Program-made: the position numbers and the translations under genes
Assembly: GCA_000469685.2 (NCBI GenBank)
Contig: LS997567.1
Location: 24,929,655-24,993,654, forward strand
Length of the DNA: 64,000 bases
DNA from: Haemonchus contortus
Lineage: Eukaryota; Nematoda; Chromadorea; Rhabditida; Trichostrongylidae
Direction of reading: 5' to 3'
The notes under the pieces: model-generated
Database searches by the model: none
Told to the model about the DNA's origin: nothing
Seen by the model: only the letters and a program-made list of their open reading frames with translations
Shown: positions 34,890 to 45,999 of the stretch, piece by piece
How positions within the stretch are numbered: the first letter of the stretch is position 1
Layout: each line of letters starts with the position of its first letter

Positions 34890-36985
34890 ATCATACACCA
34901 CCTGTGTCACCACCTTTCCAGACCATGGCTCTCCTCGAGCGGGCACCAGTGACGCCTTCATTTGCCCTGTCGCATCACAGAGAACTCCAATGAACCATTA
35001 TACCTTCAAGAACTCAAGGCATAGGATTCCCTCCGTTTAGAGCTTTCTGAAGAAGTCTGACTATCGTGCTGGAGGCCGTCCTCGTCTTCGTTTGACGTCC
35101 CAAGGGATCTAGTCAGTGAAGGCCCCGGCCCAATGGCCATCACGATATCACATACCACCGATACCAGCCCACCTAATTTTCGATTTCTTATCGTAAAAAA
35201 CAGCGTCCTTGATCTTCGTTCATTGACGTAGCTCGGAATTCCGGATTCCTCTCTGCACTTCAGTGTATTGAGTTCCGAGCATAGCCCTTTCCGAAGCGAG
35301 TTGAAAAACGTTGACTTTAAGCTCATCAGTTTTCCTCGAGTTCAACTCTATGAGAAGCACGTCAAAGAATGAAAAACTGAAGAAGCTAAGAGGTGAGTGC
35401 GGAGCCGGATGCTCTTCTTCACTGCTCCCTTGATATTTTTAAATGCTCTCACTGCAGCGCGTTTCCTTCTGTTCAATTCTGTCCATCTTATCTACTTCTC
35501 GTTCCAGATACACGTAGCCAGAGTACTCAGAGATATTCGTTCCTTCTAGCGTGAAGAGAGCATTACGCACCGATCCCTTTCTCGTGAAAATCGTTTCGTT
35601 AAGTTCAGTCTCAAGCAGATCTTCATGCAAGCACTGTCATTCTGCCACTGCCAGCATTCGTTCCGCGTGCTCGATGTTCGACGTTATAAGCACGACTTCG
35701 TTTGCAAAGCGAGGTGATGTAAGTAACGGCCGTTCACCTTCACTCCCAAGTCTTGCCATTCCGAATAACGCAAGCATGACGTTCTCGAGAGCGGCACTGC
35801 AGCTCGTAGACTTCATGAAGCATCCTTACATACTGAGTAGGAGCATCCTGGTTGCCCAGGGCAGTAACTGTTCGGTTAGGACGACAAAAGGAGGTCATCT
35901 CGGTCGTATAATTGAAGAGGCTCCGGCGGGCTTCGCGAACGCTCTCCCCAGCGGCTTCAGGAACAACTGCTGCTCTTCTTTCTTTCAGATGTTCCTTTAC
36001 CGCTTCTCTGCACGGCATAGCAAGTTCGGACGTTAGCTGTTTATTGCCTGCAGTTCGTGCGACTCACGCTGACGTACCAGCTCGATAATCTTCAAGAGGA
36101 GACGTTTTTTATTTTTGAATATCTTTGAAACTCTCAGCTCTCCCAGCACGCAATTGAAGCGATGTGATCCCAGTTGACCCCAGTCTTGGAGCTTTGTTTC
36201 CTAATCTTCGTAGTTCTCTCCACACAATGTAGAGCAGGATTTAGTACAGAAAAGATGGTTTGATCCCATGTAGAACTTCGAAACAACAGCGATGTCATCC
36301 AGGCAGAACTTCCGGTTAAAGATGAGTGATCTATTTTATTATGGAATTTCATCAGGGGATCTGGAACGGCAGGTTAACTTGGATAATGTGGCCCGATATT
36401 ATAAAGCCTTTCACCCTGCTCATTCTATTCCATTCCGTTAGTCCCGACGTGGTGCTCTTAAGTTATTCTTCTAGAGCCAATCTGGCGTTCAAATCACCAG
36501 CGATGACGTTGAAACAAGTATAGTCTCCTCATTAGAGCCTCTCTAAAACCATGCAGAACACATCCAATTCTTCTTCTTCGTAGCTCTATGTTGGTGCGTA
36601 AGCAACGAAGATTGGTAGAGCCGGGGTTAGCCACATCTTCTCAATCACCATTTGGACTGTTAAGCTTTTATAAGAATCGATGTATATGGCCACGGAAGTG
36701 TTGACGAGGAACCCTACGCCACCGTTGTTTCTGCTGTCAACGTTTCAAGGAAGAGTTTTTCTCTAGTTCCAAAAGTAACGTGCCAGTCCAATGACGTCTT
36801 CTTGATCTTGCTAGCGTGCATTATCGGATCTTCGATCCACGCTTCCGATGCAAGTGTTTCCGCATTGAAAGTATAGATTGCCATCACAGTGGTTCTCCTT
36901 TTGTTGAGCAGCCTTCCTCGAGTGGTCCTACCCAGCGCTGCCAATATGGGGGCTCCCTCGAGTTCAGGGCATTAAGGTCAATTTC
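34890..36985 (-). pseudogene. RTE LINE copy A, internally deleted
   Basis: Minus strand, from 36985 down: a leader sharing GGTAGGACCACTCGAGGAAG-like sequence with the 54.5-kb copy; an endonuclease start near 36880; a degenerate endonuclease middle (about 36560-36150); a linker (36018-35740: LKERRAAVVPEAAGESVREA) that jumps directly into TALGNQDAPTQYVRMLHEVY, an RT segment; then NISEYSGYVYLEREVD (about 35530) and the C-terminus to about 34890. The fusion of linker to mid-RT shows an internal deletion removing the RT front. Several stops are present. Its 3' end lies next to the mariner at 33598-34842. Confidence 0.72.
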
Positions 36986-37155
36986 ATTAGTTTTTGGCGT
37001 ATGGATACCCGCATGAAGCTTGCCAAGCTCTGACACGTGGGAGTGAGAGATGGTTCTAAAGAGGAATTCATAATTACTAATACAGTTAGGCCTACATAAA
37101 GTAGCAAGCTTATTTGTTACAAGTATTTTATTAGAGATAATCTCAATCACCTGTA

Positions 37156-37420
37156 TCACCTGTCGTCCCGTTGATCGTCGATTTCCTCGAGCGGGCGCCA
37201 GTAACGTCTCCATTCGTCCCTGTTACGAGCCAGAGTGGTCCAATGAATCGCTCCAGGGACACGAGGATCAACATTCCTTTCGTTCAGAGCTTTCGTGAAA
37301 AAGTCTGACCATCTCGTTGGCAGCCTTCCTGGAGTTCGTTTGATGTCCCGAGGGATCCAGTCAGTAACCGCCCTGGTCCAACGGTCATCACTATATCGCA
37401 TAACGTGTCCGGCCCACCCA
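37156..37420 (-). pseudogene. RTE C-terminal region (copy B)
   Basis: Continuation of the RT protein after a frameshift: [19 protein letters not shown], then [16 protein letters not shown] and [13 protein letters not shown], ending in a stop near 37156. These correspond to the thumb and tail blocks (W.GH..R..D.RW...) of this LINE group. Confidence 0.8.
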
Positions 37421-38971
37421 CCTGATCTTCGATTTCTTGGCGTGGTCAACGGCATCCCTGATCTTTGTTCGTTGACGAAGCTCGGAACTTCGGATTCCCT
37501 TCTGCACTTGCGTGTACAGGGAAATTCCGAGCATCGTCCTTTCCAAAGCGCGTTGAGCAACGCTGACAGCATGCTCATCCTGCTTTCGTAGAGTCCAAGT
37601 CTTTGAGGCGTACGTCAAAGCAGGAAGAACAGCAGTGTCGAAAAAGTGACCGCGGAGCCAGATGTTCTTTGTCTTCTTCACTACTCCCTCGATATTCTTA
37701 AATGCTCCCCACGCGGCGCGTTTCCTTCTGCACAGCTCCGGAGCTAGGTCGTTCATCACGTTGACTTCCCGACCTAGATACACATAGCTAGAGCATTCGG
37801 AGATATTCTTCCCGTTTAACGTGAAGGGAGCATCAGGTACCAAACCGTTTTTCATAAACATCGTCTCCGTTAGGTTCAGCCTCAAGCCGATCTTTCCACA
37901 AGCACTATCAAACTCGGCCAGCATTCGTTCCGCCTGCTCGACGTTCGGTGTTGTAAGCACGATGTCGTCTGCAAAGCGGAGGCGATGTAGATAGCGGCCG
38001 TCGACCTTCGCTCCCAAGTCTTCCCATTCCAACTGACGCATGATATTCTCGAGAGCGGCACTGAAAAGTTTGGGCGATATGGTATCGCCCTGCCGGACAC
38101 CTCTCTTCACGTTGATAACGACTTCCTTGTAGAATGGTGAAAGCCTGGTCGTAAAGTTGTCGTAAAGCTCACGAAGCATCCTTATATATTGAGTAGGAAC
38201 ACCCTGGTTGCCCAGGGCTTCGATTACCGCTTCTGTCTCGACAGTGTCAAAGGCTTTCTTCAAATCGATGAACGTAAGACATAGCGGCATTTTGTACTCT
38301 CGCGATACTTCAATGAGCCTTGTTAGGGTGTGGATATGATCGATTGTACTGAACCCTCCCCGAAACCCTGCTTGCTCGCATGGCTGCCCTTTATCTAATA
38401 TTCTGCCAATCCTGTTTAGGATGACACGAGTGAAAAGCTTGTAGATTACGGACAGCAGGCAGATTGGGCGATAATTGTAAATATCGTCTGGATCTCCCTT
38501 TTTGTACAGCAACACAGTCATGCTAGTTTTCCACGACGTGGGTACTTTGCATTCCGACAGGTACCGTGTGAAGAGCCTAACCAAAGTTTTGATGATGACT
38601 TGTGGTATGCTCTTCAGATGTTCCGGTTTGATCCTATCGGGACCGGGCGCTGTACAGTTCTTCATCGACTTGATGGCATGTCGTATTTCTGAAGAGAGAA
38701 CCGAAGGAGCGATATATTCGTCTTGCCTAAGATGGTGAGTAGGCAGGTAGACTGGCTGTCGAAGAGATCCGAGTAGAAGTCGTAGATGACCTTCTCCATT
38801 GCCCTCCGGGATGCAGTAACGGTTCCGTCGGGACGACGAAGGGAGGTCATCTTGGTCTTGTAATTGGCGAAGCTCCGTCGGGCTTTGCGAATGTTCCTTC
38901 CAGCCTCGGCGGCTTCGTCCATGACTGCTGCTCTTCTCTCTTTCAGATCTTCCTTTATCGCTTCTCTGCAA
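37391..38971 (-). pseudogene. RTE reverse transcriptase (copy B)
   Basis: Open for 526 codons. The first roughly 75 residues are out of frame; the true linker reads in the neighbouring frame (38922-38745, with RRPDGTVTA). From residue 75 the reading is correct: APGPDRIKPEHLK (108-120), RPICLLSVIYKLFTRVI (168-184), QAGFRGGFSTIDHI (200-213), FIDLKKAFD with the first catalytic Asp at residue 236, GVRQGDTISPKLF (291-303), and LRFADDIVL with catalytic Asp 335 and 336. All three RT carboxylates are retained. The product would copy element RNA at the nicked target. The frame is lost at about 37420, and the C-terminal region continues at 37420-37156 in the other frame. Confidence 0.86.
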
Positions 38972-39165
38972 AGCTTCGCAAGTTCGGACGTTTGTTGATA
39001 ATTGCCTGTAGCTCGCGCGATTCCACGCTGGCGTATCAGCTCGAGAGTCTTCGAAGAGAGTCGTCTCTTGGCTACTTGTGGACTCTCAGCTTTTCTAGCG
39101 CTATCGTGAAGATGTTCGACGAGCCGGTTGTACTCATCATCGATGTTGTCGATAACGGAATCTTC

Positions 39166-39650
39166 TCATTTACTCGCAAGGGAAGCGAAGTGGTCCCAGT
39201 CGGTGGAGGTCTTGGAGCTTCGTTTCCGAAACTTCATAGCTCTCTCCCCACGCACTGAAAAGCAGAATCTAGCGCGGAGGAGACGATGGTCCGATCCCGT
39301 GTAGAACTTCGGAACAACAGCGACGTCGGTCAGGCAAAATCTCCGATTAAAGATGATGTGGTCTATTTCATTATGGGACTGTCCATCAGGTGACTCCCAT
39401 GTCCATCTTAAATGAAAGGGCTTCTGGAACTGCGAGTTACCGTGGATGGTGTGAGTCGTCATGATAAACTCGGACAGCCTTTCACCTTGCTCATTCCATT
39501 CCACTCCGTGAGTGCCGATGTGAAGCTCTTCAGCCCTTCTTCTGGGGCCAATCTTGGCGTTAAAATCACCGACGATGACCTTGAAGAAAGTGTGGTCTTC
39601 TCTGTAGAGCCTCTCCAGATCCATATAAAACGCATGAAGTGAGGTTAGCC
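39166..39650 (-). pseudogene. RTE endonuclease domain, 5'-truncated (copy B)
   Basis: AP-endonuclease-like domain that would nick target DNA for target-primed reverse transcription. Visible blocks are VIVGDFNAKIGPRRRAEEL (the catalytic GDFN motif), HGNSQFQKP, NEIDHIIFNRRF (the IDHI motif) and [12 protein letters not shown] (the SDH motif). The upstream ETK and first catalytic blocks are absent. The frame ends at a TGA where relatives have Trp (DWDHFASLASK, then stop), after which the same frame continues into the linker. Confidence 0.8.
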
Positions 39651-39711
39651 AACGGCTAAATTTTTGCGTGTAGGGCTGCGTTTTTATAAGGATCTCCTTC
39701 ACTGAGTTCTC

Positions 39712-40090
39712 TCTCACTGAAGGATCCCCAGCCGTTTAGTGACAAGGCTACGTAGGGCGTCCCCAGGTGGCGGATAGGGGAATTAATCGCCGACCAAAAG
39801 TCACCGGTACTTGCCCAGAGACGCAGGTGGATTCAGGGGATGGACTCTTTGATTCTGCTGTGCTGGGTCGATATACCCTCTGTTCCTCGCAGGCGATCCA
39901 CGCATACGTGTGTGGAGAGTCTGTGCGTGCAGTTGGTATCCTGCCCATGGACTCGGCCAAAAGCTTGCATTCGAGTGACGAACAAGTCACACTGGGAAGT
40001 ATCTGGGAGGCGGTTCGGGGCCGCCTCCAAAAACAAAGCCCCTCGTCCAATCTCCCACGTCAGAGCCTGGCAGGCTACACGATAAGTTTT
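39712..40090 (+). repeat. Inverted RTE 5' leader upstream of copy B
   Basis: The plus-strand sequence begins CACTGAAGGATCCCC and contains CTACGTAGGGCG and CCCCAGGTGGCGGATAGGG, AAAGTCACCGGTA and CCAGAGACGCAGGTGGATTC. This order also precedes the RTE endonuclease start at 14885-15000. Here it points away from copy B, which reads on the minus strand, and is separated from it by about 60 bases. It may be a 5' inversion created during insertion, or an unrelated insertion of the same leader. Confidence 0.55.
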
Positions 40091-40349
40091 TCTTTCACAG
40101 CCAAAAACAGTAATCTCAATAACAGTACCAAATTTGTTAAAGGAATTGTGAAAAATTTTCAGTTAAAAAACATTGGCCGAAGTAAAACCCATTTTTCATA
40201 GTTGTACTTTGTTCAACTACTATATTGTACAATGCATTTTACCCATTCCTTTGTCTATTAGCCCCAAACCACCGATTAGCCTCGGGGGAAGGGGGAAATG
40301 GTGTACATTTTTCATATCATTTAACAAATGCCACTGATTCCAATTTGTA

Positions 40350-41100
40350 ATACTTCATTTATTGCATCGGTGGTGGCTGCAACCGATGACCAAGCCGCCT
40401 TGATTGGTGGAGAGTTGGACGATCCCTCTAATACGGACGTCAATATTCGTTCAAATATCTTTACACTCTGCGAGAGCAGGCGAATGGGGCGTTAGCTAGC
40501 GCAATCTGCAGAGCTACCCTTATTCTTTTATATCTAAATGGTAATACTCTTTTGCCAACTCTCAGGTACCTTTTTTCTGTGACGACCTGATTGAGGGATT
40601 TCGGAGGAAGGTAGCCCCGTGACTTTCACACGTCGGCTGCTGTGTGGTCAGGACCATTTGCCTCGCCGGACATCATCTCGTTCAGAGCTAGTTCCGTTTC
40701 CTCGATTCTTACCATTTGTAATGGCAGGACAAAAGGTACGGGCAGTTGGGCAAATTATACAGATGAGATTCTCCGAAAAAGTATTGCAATCGTTTCACTG
40801 CTTTCTCGCGGTCTATCAAAAGGTGGGCGTTTTCACCATTGATGTCGACAAATTTCCGGATATCCTCGGTCTCCCGATGGCAAGATTTAGCGAGAGGACA
40901 AACATCTCGTTTACCATCGCGCTTTTTAGTTACTCGCATATACATATAAGCATAATGCAACGCCACGGCCTCCTTCTTCGCCTTCCTTGCTTCACGATTG
41001 TTCTGCCAGTTAATAGTGGTCTCGCCAAGAGGGAACTTCTTCTTAGAACTTCTTCTTCTCGCGTACTTTTTCTCCATTCTCAATTCGTCCATTGCCATGC
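40350..41100 (-). pseudogene. RTE LINE remnant, linker and RT start (family 2)
   Basis: Minus-strand linker 41098-40709 with REARKAKKEAVALHYAYMY, VCPLAKSCHRETEDIRKF and KAVKRLQYFFGE. It then runs through a broken frame into the RT start: ELALNEMMSGEANGPDHTA (about 40685), NQVVTEKRYLRVGK, MKIFERI-like VKIFERILTSV (about 40450) and LSTNQGGLVIGCS followed by TTDAI (about 40400-40360). Several frameshifts. It stops before the RT active site. The plus-strand 188-codon frame over the same DNA is an antisense artefact. Confidence 0.7.
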
Positions 41101-41630
41101 TTGCCTATTTTCCGCCGTTCAGGCTAACTCTCACTTAGCTAATAGCGAGCAGTTATTGCTTCATTTTGCTTCCGAGTTTCCTTGACGGCCGTGACAGACG
41201 GTAGCTGGATTCAAATAATCAGGAATAACCACTTTTCCTTCGAGCGCCACCACATGATTTTCGCTGACCCACATTTTTCAACCTGTTCCTAGGGTGATGG
41301 AGACGATAGGATGTTGCGTGGCGACCATCTCGTATGCATTTGCATCGCCTACTGAGGCGAGAAACAAAGAACTCAACAGAAAGATTCAAAAAGATCAAAT
41401 TACTCACTTCATACCATACACCCATCCAAATTCTTCCCAGAATTTGATGAAGTTCGAATGCGTATTGAAAGCCATTTGTCAGGGCAGTATTCATAAGTCG
41501 AAGACAATTATAGATCAATTATAGAACTTAAAATCCAGAATGAGTTTCTTGAAAAAGTTACGAGGGTTCAAAATCGCTCGCTTATACCGTGGAGAGGCGG
41601 CGTCAACTGAAATATACAGTTGTTGACACT
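41101..41630. other. No gene recognised
   Basis: No family was recognised on either strand. Minus-strand frames here do not continue the RTE linker. Confidence 0.4.
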
Positions 41631-41633
41631 GGC

Positions 41634-41712
41634 GTGCCAGTGGCGCAGAGGTAGCGCGCTTGGGGCGAACGATGTGGGTTTGCTGCTTACCTCTGTGCCA
41701 AGTCTAGCAAAG
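41634..41712 (+). tRNA. tRNA-like sequence (tRNA pseudogene or SINE head)
   Basis: TGGCGCAGAGGTAGCGCG fits the RNA polymerase III box A pattern and forms a four-base D-stem (GCGC...GCGC). CTTGGGGCGA follows at roughly the place of an anticodon arm with TGG, as in tRNA-Pro. The expected T-arm (box B, GGTTCRANNCC) is only weakly present as GGGTTTGCTGC, and acceptor pairing is not convincing. It is therefore more likely a decayed tRNA gene or a tRNA-derived SINE head than a functional tRNA. Confidence 0.35.
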
Positions 41713-43929
41713 TGTGCTTTTTATCCATTGAAGCTTTGATAACATTTTCTGTTATATATTGAAGATATACTATATCTAACAATCCTCATTTTGGCTTTCG
41801 CTGTCTCTGCACGTCAATTCTATGAGTATTTCAACGCGCCAGGCTTTCCATCATTACAACCTGGTTTTTGGCAAAAAAATATTCGAGAATCTTGAAAAAC
41901 GAGGGGCACCAAACATTCGGTGCACTCGCGATAGCACCTTAAATATACGGTCTATGTGTGTGACATATAAGTCAGCACTGTTTACCAAGGTGCAAGATGA
42001 TCCGCTTTGGAACGCTTTTCATGGGTCCGAAGAAAGAAACGTCCAAAAGTTGGGAAAAAAGCATCCTCGCTCACGAAGTCTTTTCCTGTTGACCATGAGC
42101 CTCTGATCATTATAGGTGATGTACCTATCCTGACTACCGGAGTTGAAAAGCTTCAGAGTGGCCTTGTCGCGAAAAATTTCCTTTTTTTCTGAAGTACGAA
42201 ATACAACCTTTCCCTCAGCTTGCCTTCATCATAAAGCAATGAGAGAATGGTATACGGATGCATGAGCGCTGCCCTCCTTTCAACAACCCCTCCAATCTGA
42301 AGGAAATAGTGAAAGGTGTGAGCCCTCGACAGTGAGTAAAATTGTGGGAAAAATATCTCATTTACATATTTTTTGGGTTGGAACTGGCACGATGCGGTGA
42401 GCAAACCTACATCGTTCGCCCGAAATAGGAGAGGATTATCTCTGCGCTATGGAGGTCCTGGCGCTGATAAACAACTATATATTTCAATTGACACTATCTC
42501 TCCAAGCAAGCAAACTTAAAGGGCTAACAACATTTTTGGGAAACTCACTCAGCACTTTTGATTTCAACATTTCTAGGCGGCATTCCGAAAGCTATTGATA
42601 TATCTAACCCTTCTCCCGTCAGATGATGTGGTGGGAATAAATAGACCAGTGGTGGGAATAAATAGCTACAACGTACATCTAAACACAAATTCTCTAATGA
42701 AGAACTTCAGTCTAGGCTTGACTTGAAATCGGCTCGGCAGTCGGCGAATGCGTCGCGGTTGTCGCTCTTCTGTGAGCGGATTTGATGATAGAGCATCTCG
42801 AAGCAGATTCGAAGGGCCGAAGCAGATTAGAAGGGATAAGTGCTGACGGTATTCCGTCGGATGCAGTCGGGACGGTTGGATTCGACAACGTAGTTTGTAC
42901 ATTTGGCACATTCATCGATGAGCCGAAGCTATTCAATAAGTATCTTCCACTTGTTTGGGTATACGGGAACATGTTTGGTTCGCACGACGTCGGACCACTG
43001 CTTCCTCGACCAAAACGTCATATGCTGCATGTCCATGAAGAGTGAGAACTTTTGCAAGAATCCATTTTTCTTCTTGCTCTCCGAAAGTCTATACCTCAGA
43101 GGACATCTTCTGGTTTGTAGAATTTCGGAATGGTGCCGTGGTAGCGCTCGAATCGGTCTTTCATGTTCTTGTTCCGTGCGCAACTATGTGTCGAATCAAA
43201 GTAAGTAGTGTAGTGGAATACGGAGCCGATGTTCAACATGTTGACGACAATGTCGCGCAATGGTGCGCGACAGCCAGTCTGTCTCGTGGGACGACGTCCC
43301 GCAATGCTGCGCGACGGTGCATTCTTCGATTGAAGTGTGAGTGCTCCTTCCGTTTTTTGTGCAGATTTTCAGTTTAGGTTTATAAGTGTCCAAAATAGCA
43401 CCGGCCACCTATTAAATTGATTCCAATGAATATACAAATACGAGACAGGATCAACCGCAGGAGCCATATCGTCGCCATCTAAACAACCTGCAGCATCATC
43501 GTCGCTGTCGAGCAGCCAGTGGTCAAAAATTTCATTGAGTCCTCCATTTCAATATCCGAGACACTTATGACGACAAAAATAGTCGCAAGGATAACAATAC
43601 TCTCAGAGGCCCTATTTATATACCCCCCCCCATTCAAATTTATAACCGCCAATTTTGAAATTACCCCGAGTAGCCGCAAATTTGGGCAAAATTTGAATAC
43701 TGGTAGAAGGTTTGCGGATTTCAAATGCTTTTGAATGTAATCACTCATTTTTTCGAGAAATAACAAATTTCCAAGAAAGAAACTGTGTCAACCCTTGGGA
43801 CAGACACGAAAAAATTCGCTTAAAATTGGCTGTTAAGAAATTTCTCAGCTGGTGATCGCTCTTCAAAAGAGGTGTGACCGGGTTTTCCGATCGGACATGA
43901 GAAATTTCTGTACAGCCCTTATCCTCGTT
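41713..43929. other. No gene recognised; CG-rich hairpin near 43.25 kb
   Basis: No protein family was named. The minus-strand frames around 42.7-43.2 kb are Ser/Pro/Thr-rich without a motif. At 43251-43272 there is a perfect hairpin, TGTCGCGCA with loop ATGG and TGCGCGACA. A related GCAATGCTGCGCGAC block follows about 50 bp later. Confidence 0.4.
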
Positions 43930-43947
43930 TCGGAAATTTATGTCGTT

Positions 43948-44373
43948 TCAGTTCACGTCTAAGAGGACCCACGAATCTTTTAGGTGGACCGCTCGATTTA
44001 TGGCGGTAGGGAAGGGTGGAGGTACGCAATACTTTGCAGATTTCTGTGAATTCCATGGAGGTGAACTGACTTTCGTCATCAAAACTAGGGTTTCGGGGCA
44101 TCCAAACTGTACGAGTAGCCTGTTATTGCTGTATAGTATCTTTGCATGTGGTTGAAGACATCCCAGTGACTGGCCATTCCGAGTAGGCATCCACAAAAAT
44201 GAGAATTTTTCATGTAATGATACAGCAAACTGACCATGGACACGTGACCATGGTTTCTTTTCGTTCAGCCATGTGAAGACATCCGTTTTGACTGGTACTA
44301 AGACAATTTGTTGACAGCTGGGCATTTTCCAACGAAATTTTCGATGTCTTTTGTTACGTTGTCCAATAAACAT
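43948..44373 (-). pseudogene. Ty3/gypsy integrase remnant
   Basis: Minus-strand open frame with PWSRVHGQFAVS (in place of the usual W..v..DFaGP), a PTRNGQSLG-like Y.KWPE block, and LVQFGCPETLVLMTKVSSPP (in place of FG.PE.iVSDNG..F). It ends in AINRAVHLKDSW, resembling the ..AER.VQT.K block. The order and wording match a Ty3/gypsy integrase core. The first catalytic Asp is replaced (GQF for IDF), and the second (DNG) is also lost, so it cannot be active. Confidence 0.65.
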
Positions 44374-44693
44374 AAGAACACGCGAGACTCTTTATACCTG
44401 ACACACCGGATGTCGTGCGGGCAACAAGCAATTACCTAATTCTGTAACTTTTAGAAGACCGCAATCTTGATCGAAAGAAAAGGCAGTGTTCAGGGTGAGA
44501 AGGAAAGATCAAGTGCGAAAGGAAAAAATCGACGAAAGTTCCTCCAGCCATTTGTCTTCGTTCGCGAACATACTGTATTACACATTTCAGTGTTTCACCT
44601 TTGACACCGTCTTCGCTATCGAATTTGCATCAATTTAATCCTGTGTTTTCACAGGCTTATCTTAGATCTTGACCTCATAGGAAGCGGCTGCGA

Positions 44694-44951
44694 TCACGAT
44701 GTCTTCGGCCTGTTCCGCTTGATCAGCGAACATACGTGACAAGGCATACGGAAACTGCAAACCGTGGACAAGCCGATGCCTTGCCCGCAGTTTGCAGTTT
44801 CCCTGTGGTCAACATTGAAGTTGTATCCTCGAAGTAACAATGAGCACAGAGGGGACGATTGGCTGTATATGTTGGTAAGCATTTCGTGCCTCTTAAATAT
44901 AGATAGTAGAGGTCTATGGTCTGTGAGAAAGGGCGACTGACGTCCTAGCAA
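44694..44951 (-). pseudogene. Ty3/gypsy RNase H remnant
   Basis: Minus-strand frame with FLTDHRPLLSIF, the strongly conserved TDH.PL motif of gypsy RNase H. It is followed by LLLRGYNFNVDHRETANCG, matching L..YdF.i.YR.G..N.vADaLSR. It lies between the RT and integrase pieces in the order RT-RNase H-integrase, which is diagnostic of Ty3/gypsy rather than Copia. Confidence 0.72.
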
Positions 44952-45267
44952 ACATTTTTAAAAATTGGGCACTGCGTAGTCTAAAGCAAGACCTTCTTTT
45001 TCAGTTTGACCATAGCTCTATTTCAGTCAAAGTTTTGGCCGGCATGGCTAATTGCCTTCTGCGAACTGTTTGGGAAGCGGTGTAGACTGAGGACTACAAT
45101 GCCACAAATAGATTCATTGCCTGCCATAGTCAGGTCTACTTTGGGGTCATATTAGGTAAGCAGAGCTAGGAGCAGACTGAGGAAGAAGGAGTTCACGATT
45201 TCTTTAGCTTTTTCTGAAGTGATCTGAAATTCCTGAGAAGACCTTAAAATACATCCTTCTCGGCAAC

Positions 45268-45994
45268 TCATTGAGTGAGGTACGAAATTGAAGCATTCTC
45301 AATGAATAATCCGTAGTCGTTCAGCACTCCAAGAAGGGAGCAGAGTAGCGTGATGTTATAAGGTTGTGGCATTTCTGTAATGACTCGATTCTTGCCAGGA
45401 CGAGCACGTTGGAAGTTCGCGTCATATTTCCAGGATAGTGGACCTCTAACATCATGAATTGACCTTCTTCCTAACACACACGGAAAAATTTTTTGTTGAA
45501 CTCTACGAAGAAAAGCTACGAGATCGTGGCGATGCTCCGCTGTAATTCGTCCAGTAACAGCTGTTAGTCCACCAAGTCCTGTCATAAAGTTGATAGTCTA
45601 TGGTACATACGTGGAGCTGGCTTTACTCCGAGTGGTAGGCGGTTGTAGCGGAAAAGATGTGTACTGACTGCGAACAATTCCTGTGAGTTTTCGTTCACTG
45701 ATAACTCTCAAAATCAACCCGGAGAAAGTTGATAACTGAGATGGTATAAGTTAATAGGGGTCGGCAGAATAATATCATAGGATAGGGCAGCATATAATCA
45801 CCAATTAGGCCGGAATCATCAAATATTTGGATTATCAAGCTGCTCCACTGCAAGCAGCGCACCCTCTTCGAGGCTTTCTGGATCCGGTTACCGGTAGGTG
45901 CGGCACAGAGTGAATATAGTCTTTGAACCCTTGTCGTCCTAACTACGACCGTTTTTCGGTCTGACAGCGCCCCATATGGCATGCGCGAGGTCAT
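45268..45994 (-). pseudogene. Ty3/gypsy reverse transcriptase remnant
   Basis: The upstream part (45994-45695) ends with IGDYMLPYPMILFCRPLLTY and FLRVDFESYQ, corresponding to iRlCGDYr..N....YPlP and F..lDl..aY.Q. The downstream part (45585-45268) has LTAVTGRITAEHRHDLVAFL and VITEMPQPYNITLLCSLLGV, with YGLFIENAS after it; these match ilVtG.t..eH...l..vl and i..mp.P.n...LrsFLG..nYY..Fi. The YLDD active site should precede VTGR but is not present. No LTRs were found by eye. Confidence 0.72.
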
Positions 45995-45999
45995 TCATA

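Larger units (their letters stand above)
37120..39650 (-). mobile_element. RTE LINE copy B, best preserved, 5'-truncated
   Basis: Single-ORF non-LTR retrotransposon on the minus strand: endonuclease (second half only), linker, complete RT core and C-terminus, ending near 37150 and followed by a short TGATACAGGTGATTGAG-like tail. The reading frame starts in one phase, shifts at about 38745, and returns to the first phase at about 37420. One in-frame TGA lies at 39166-39168. The first half of the endonuclease is missing. Related copies lie at 34890-36985 and 54490-56745. Confidence 0.85.

Noticed and set aside
40619..41185. 188-codon plus-strand open frame
   Set aside because: The minus strand over the same DNA reads as an RTE linker with recognisable blocks. 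The plus frame has no motif and is an antisense artefact.
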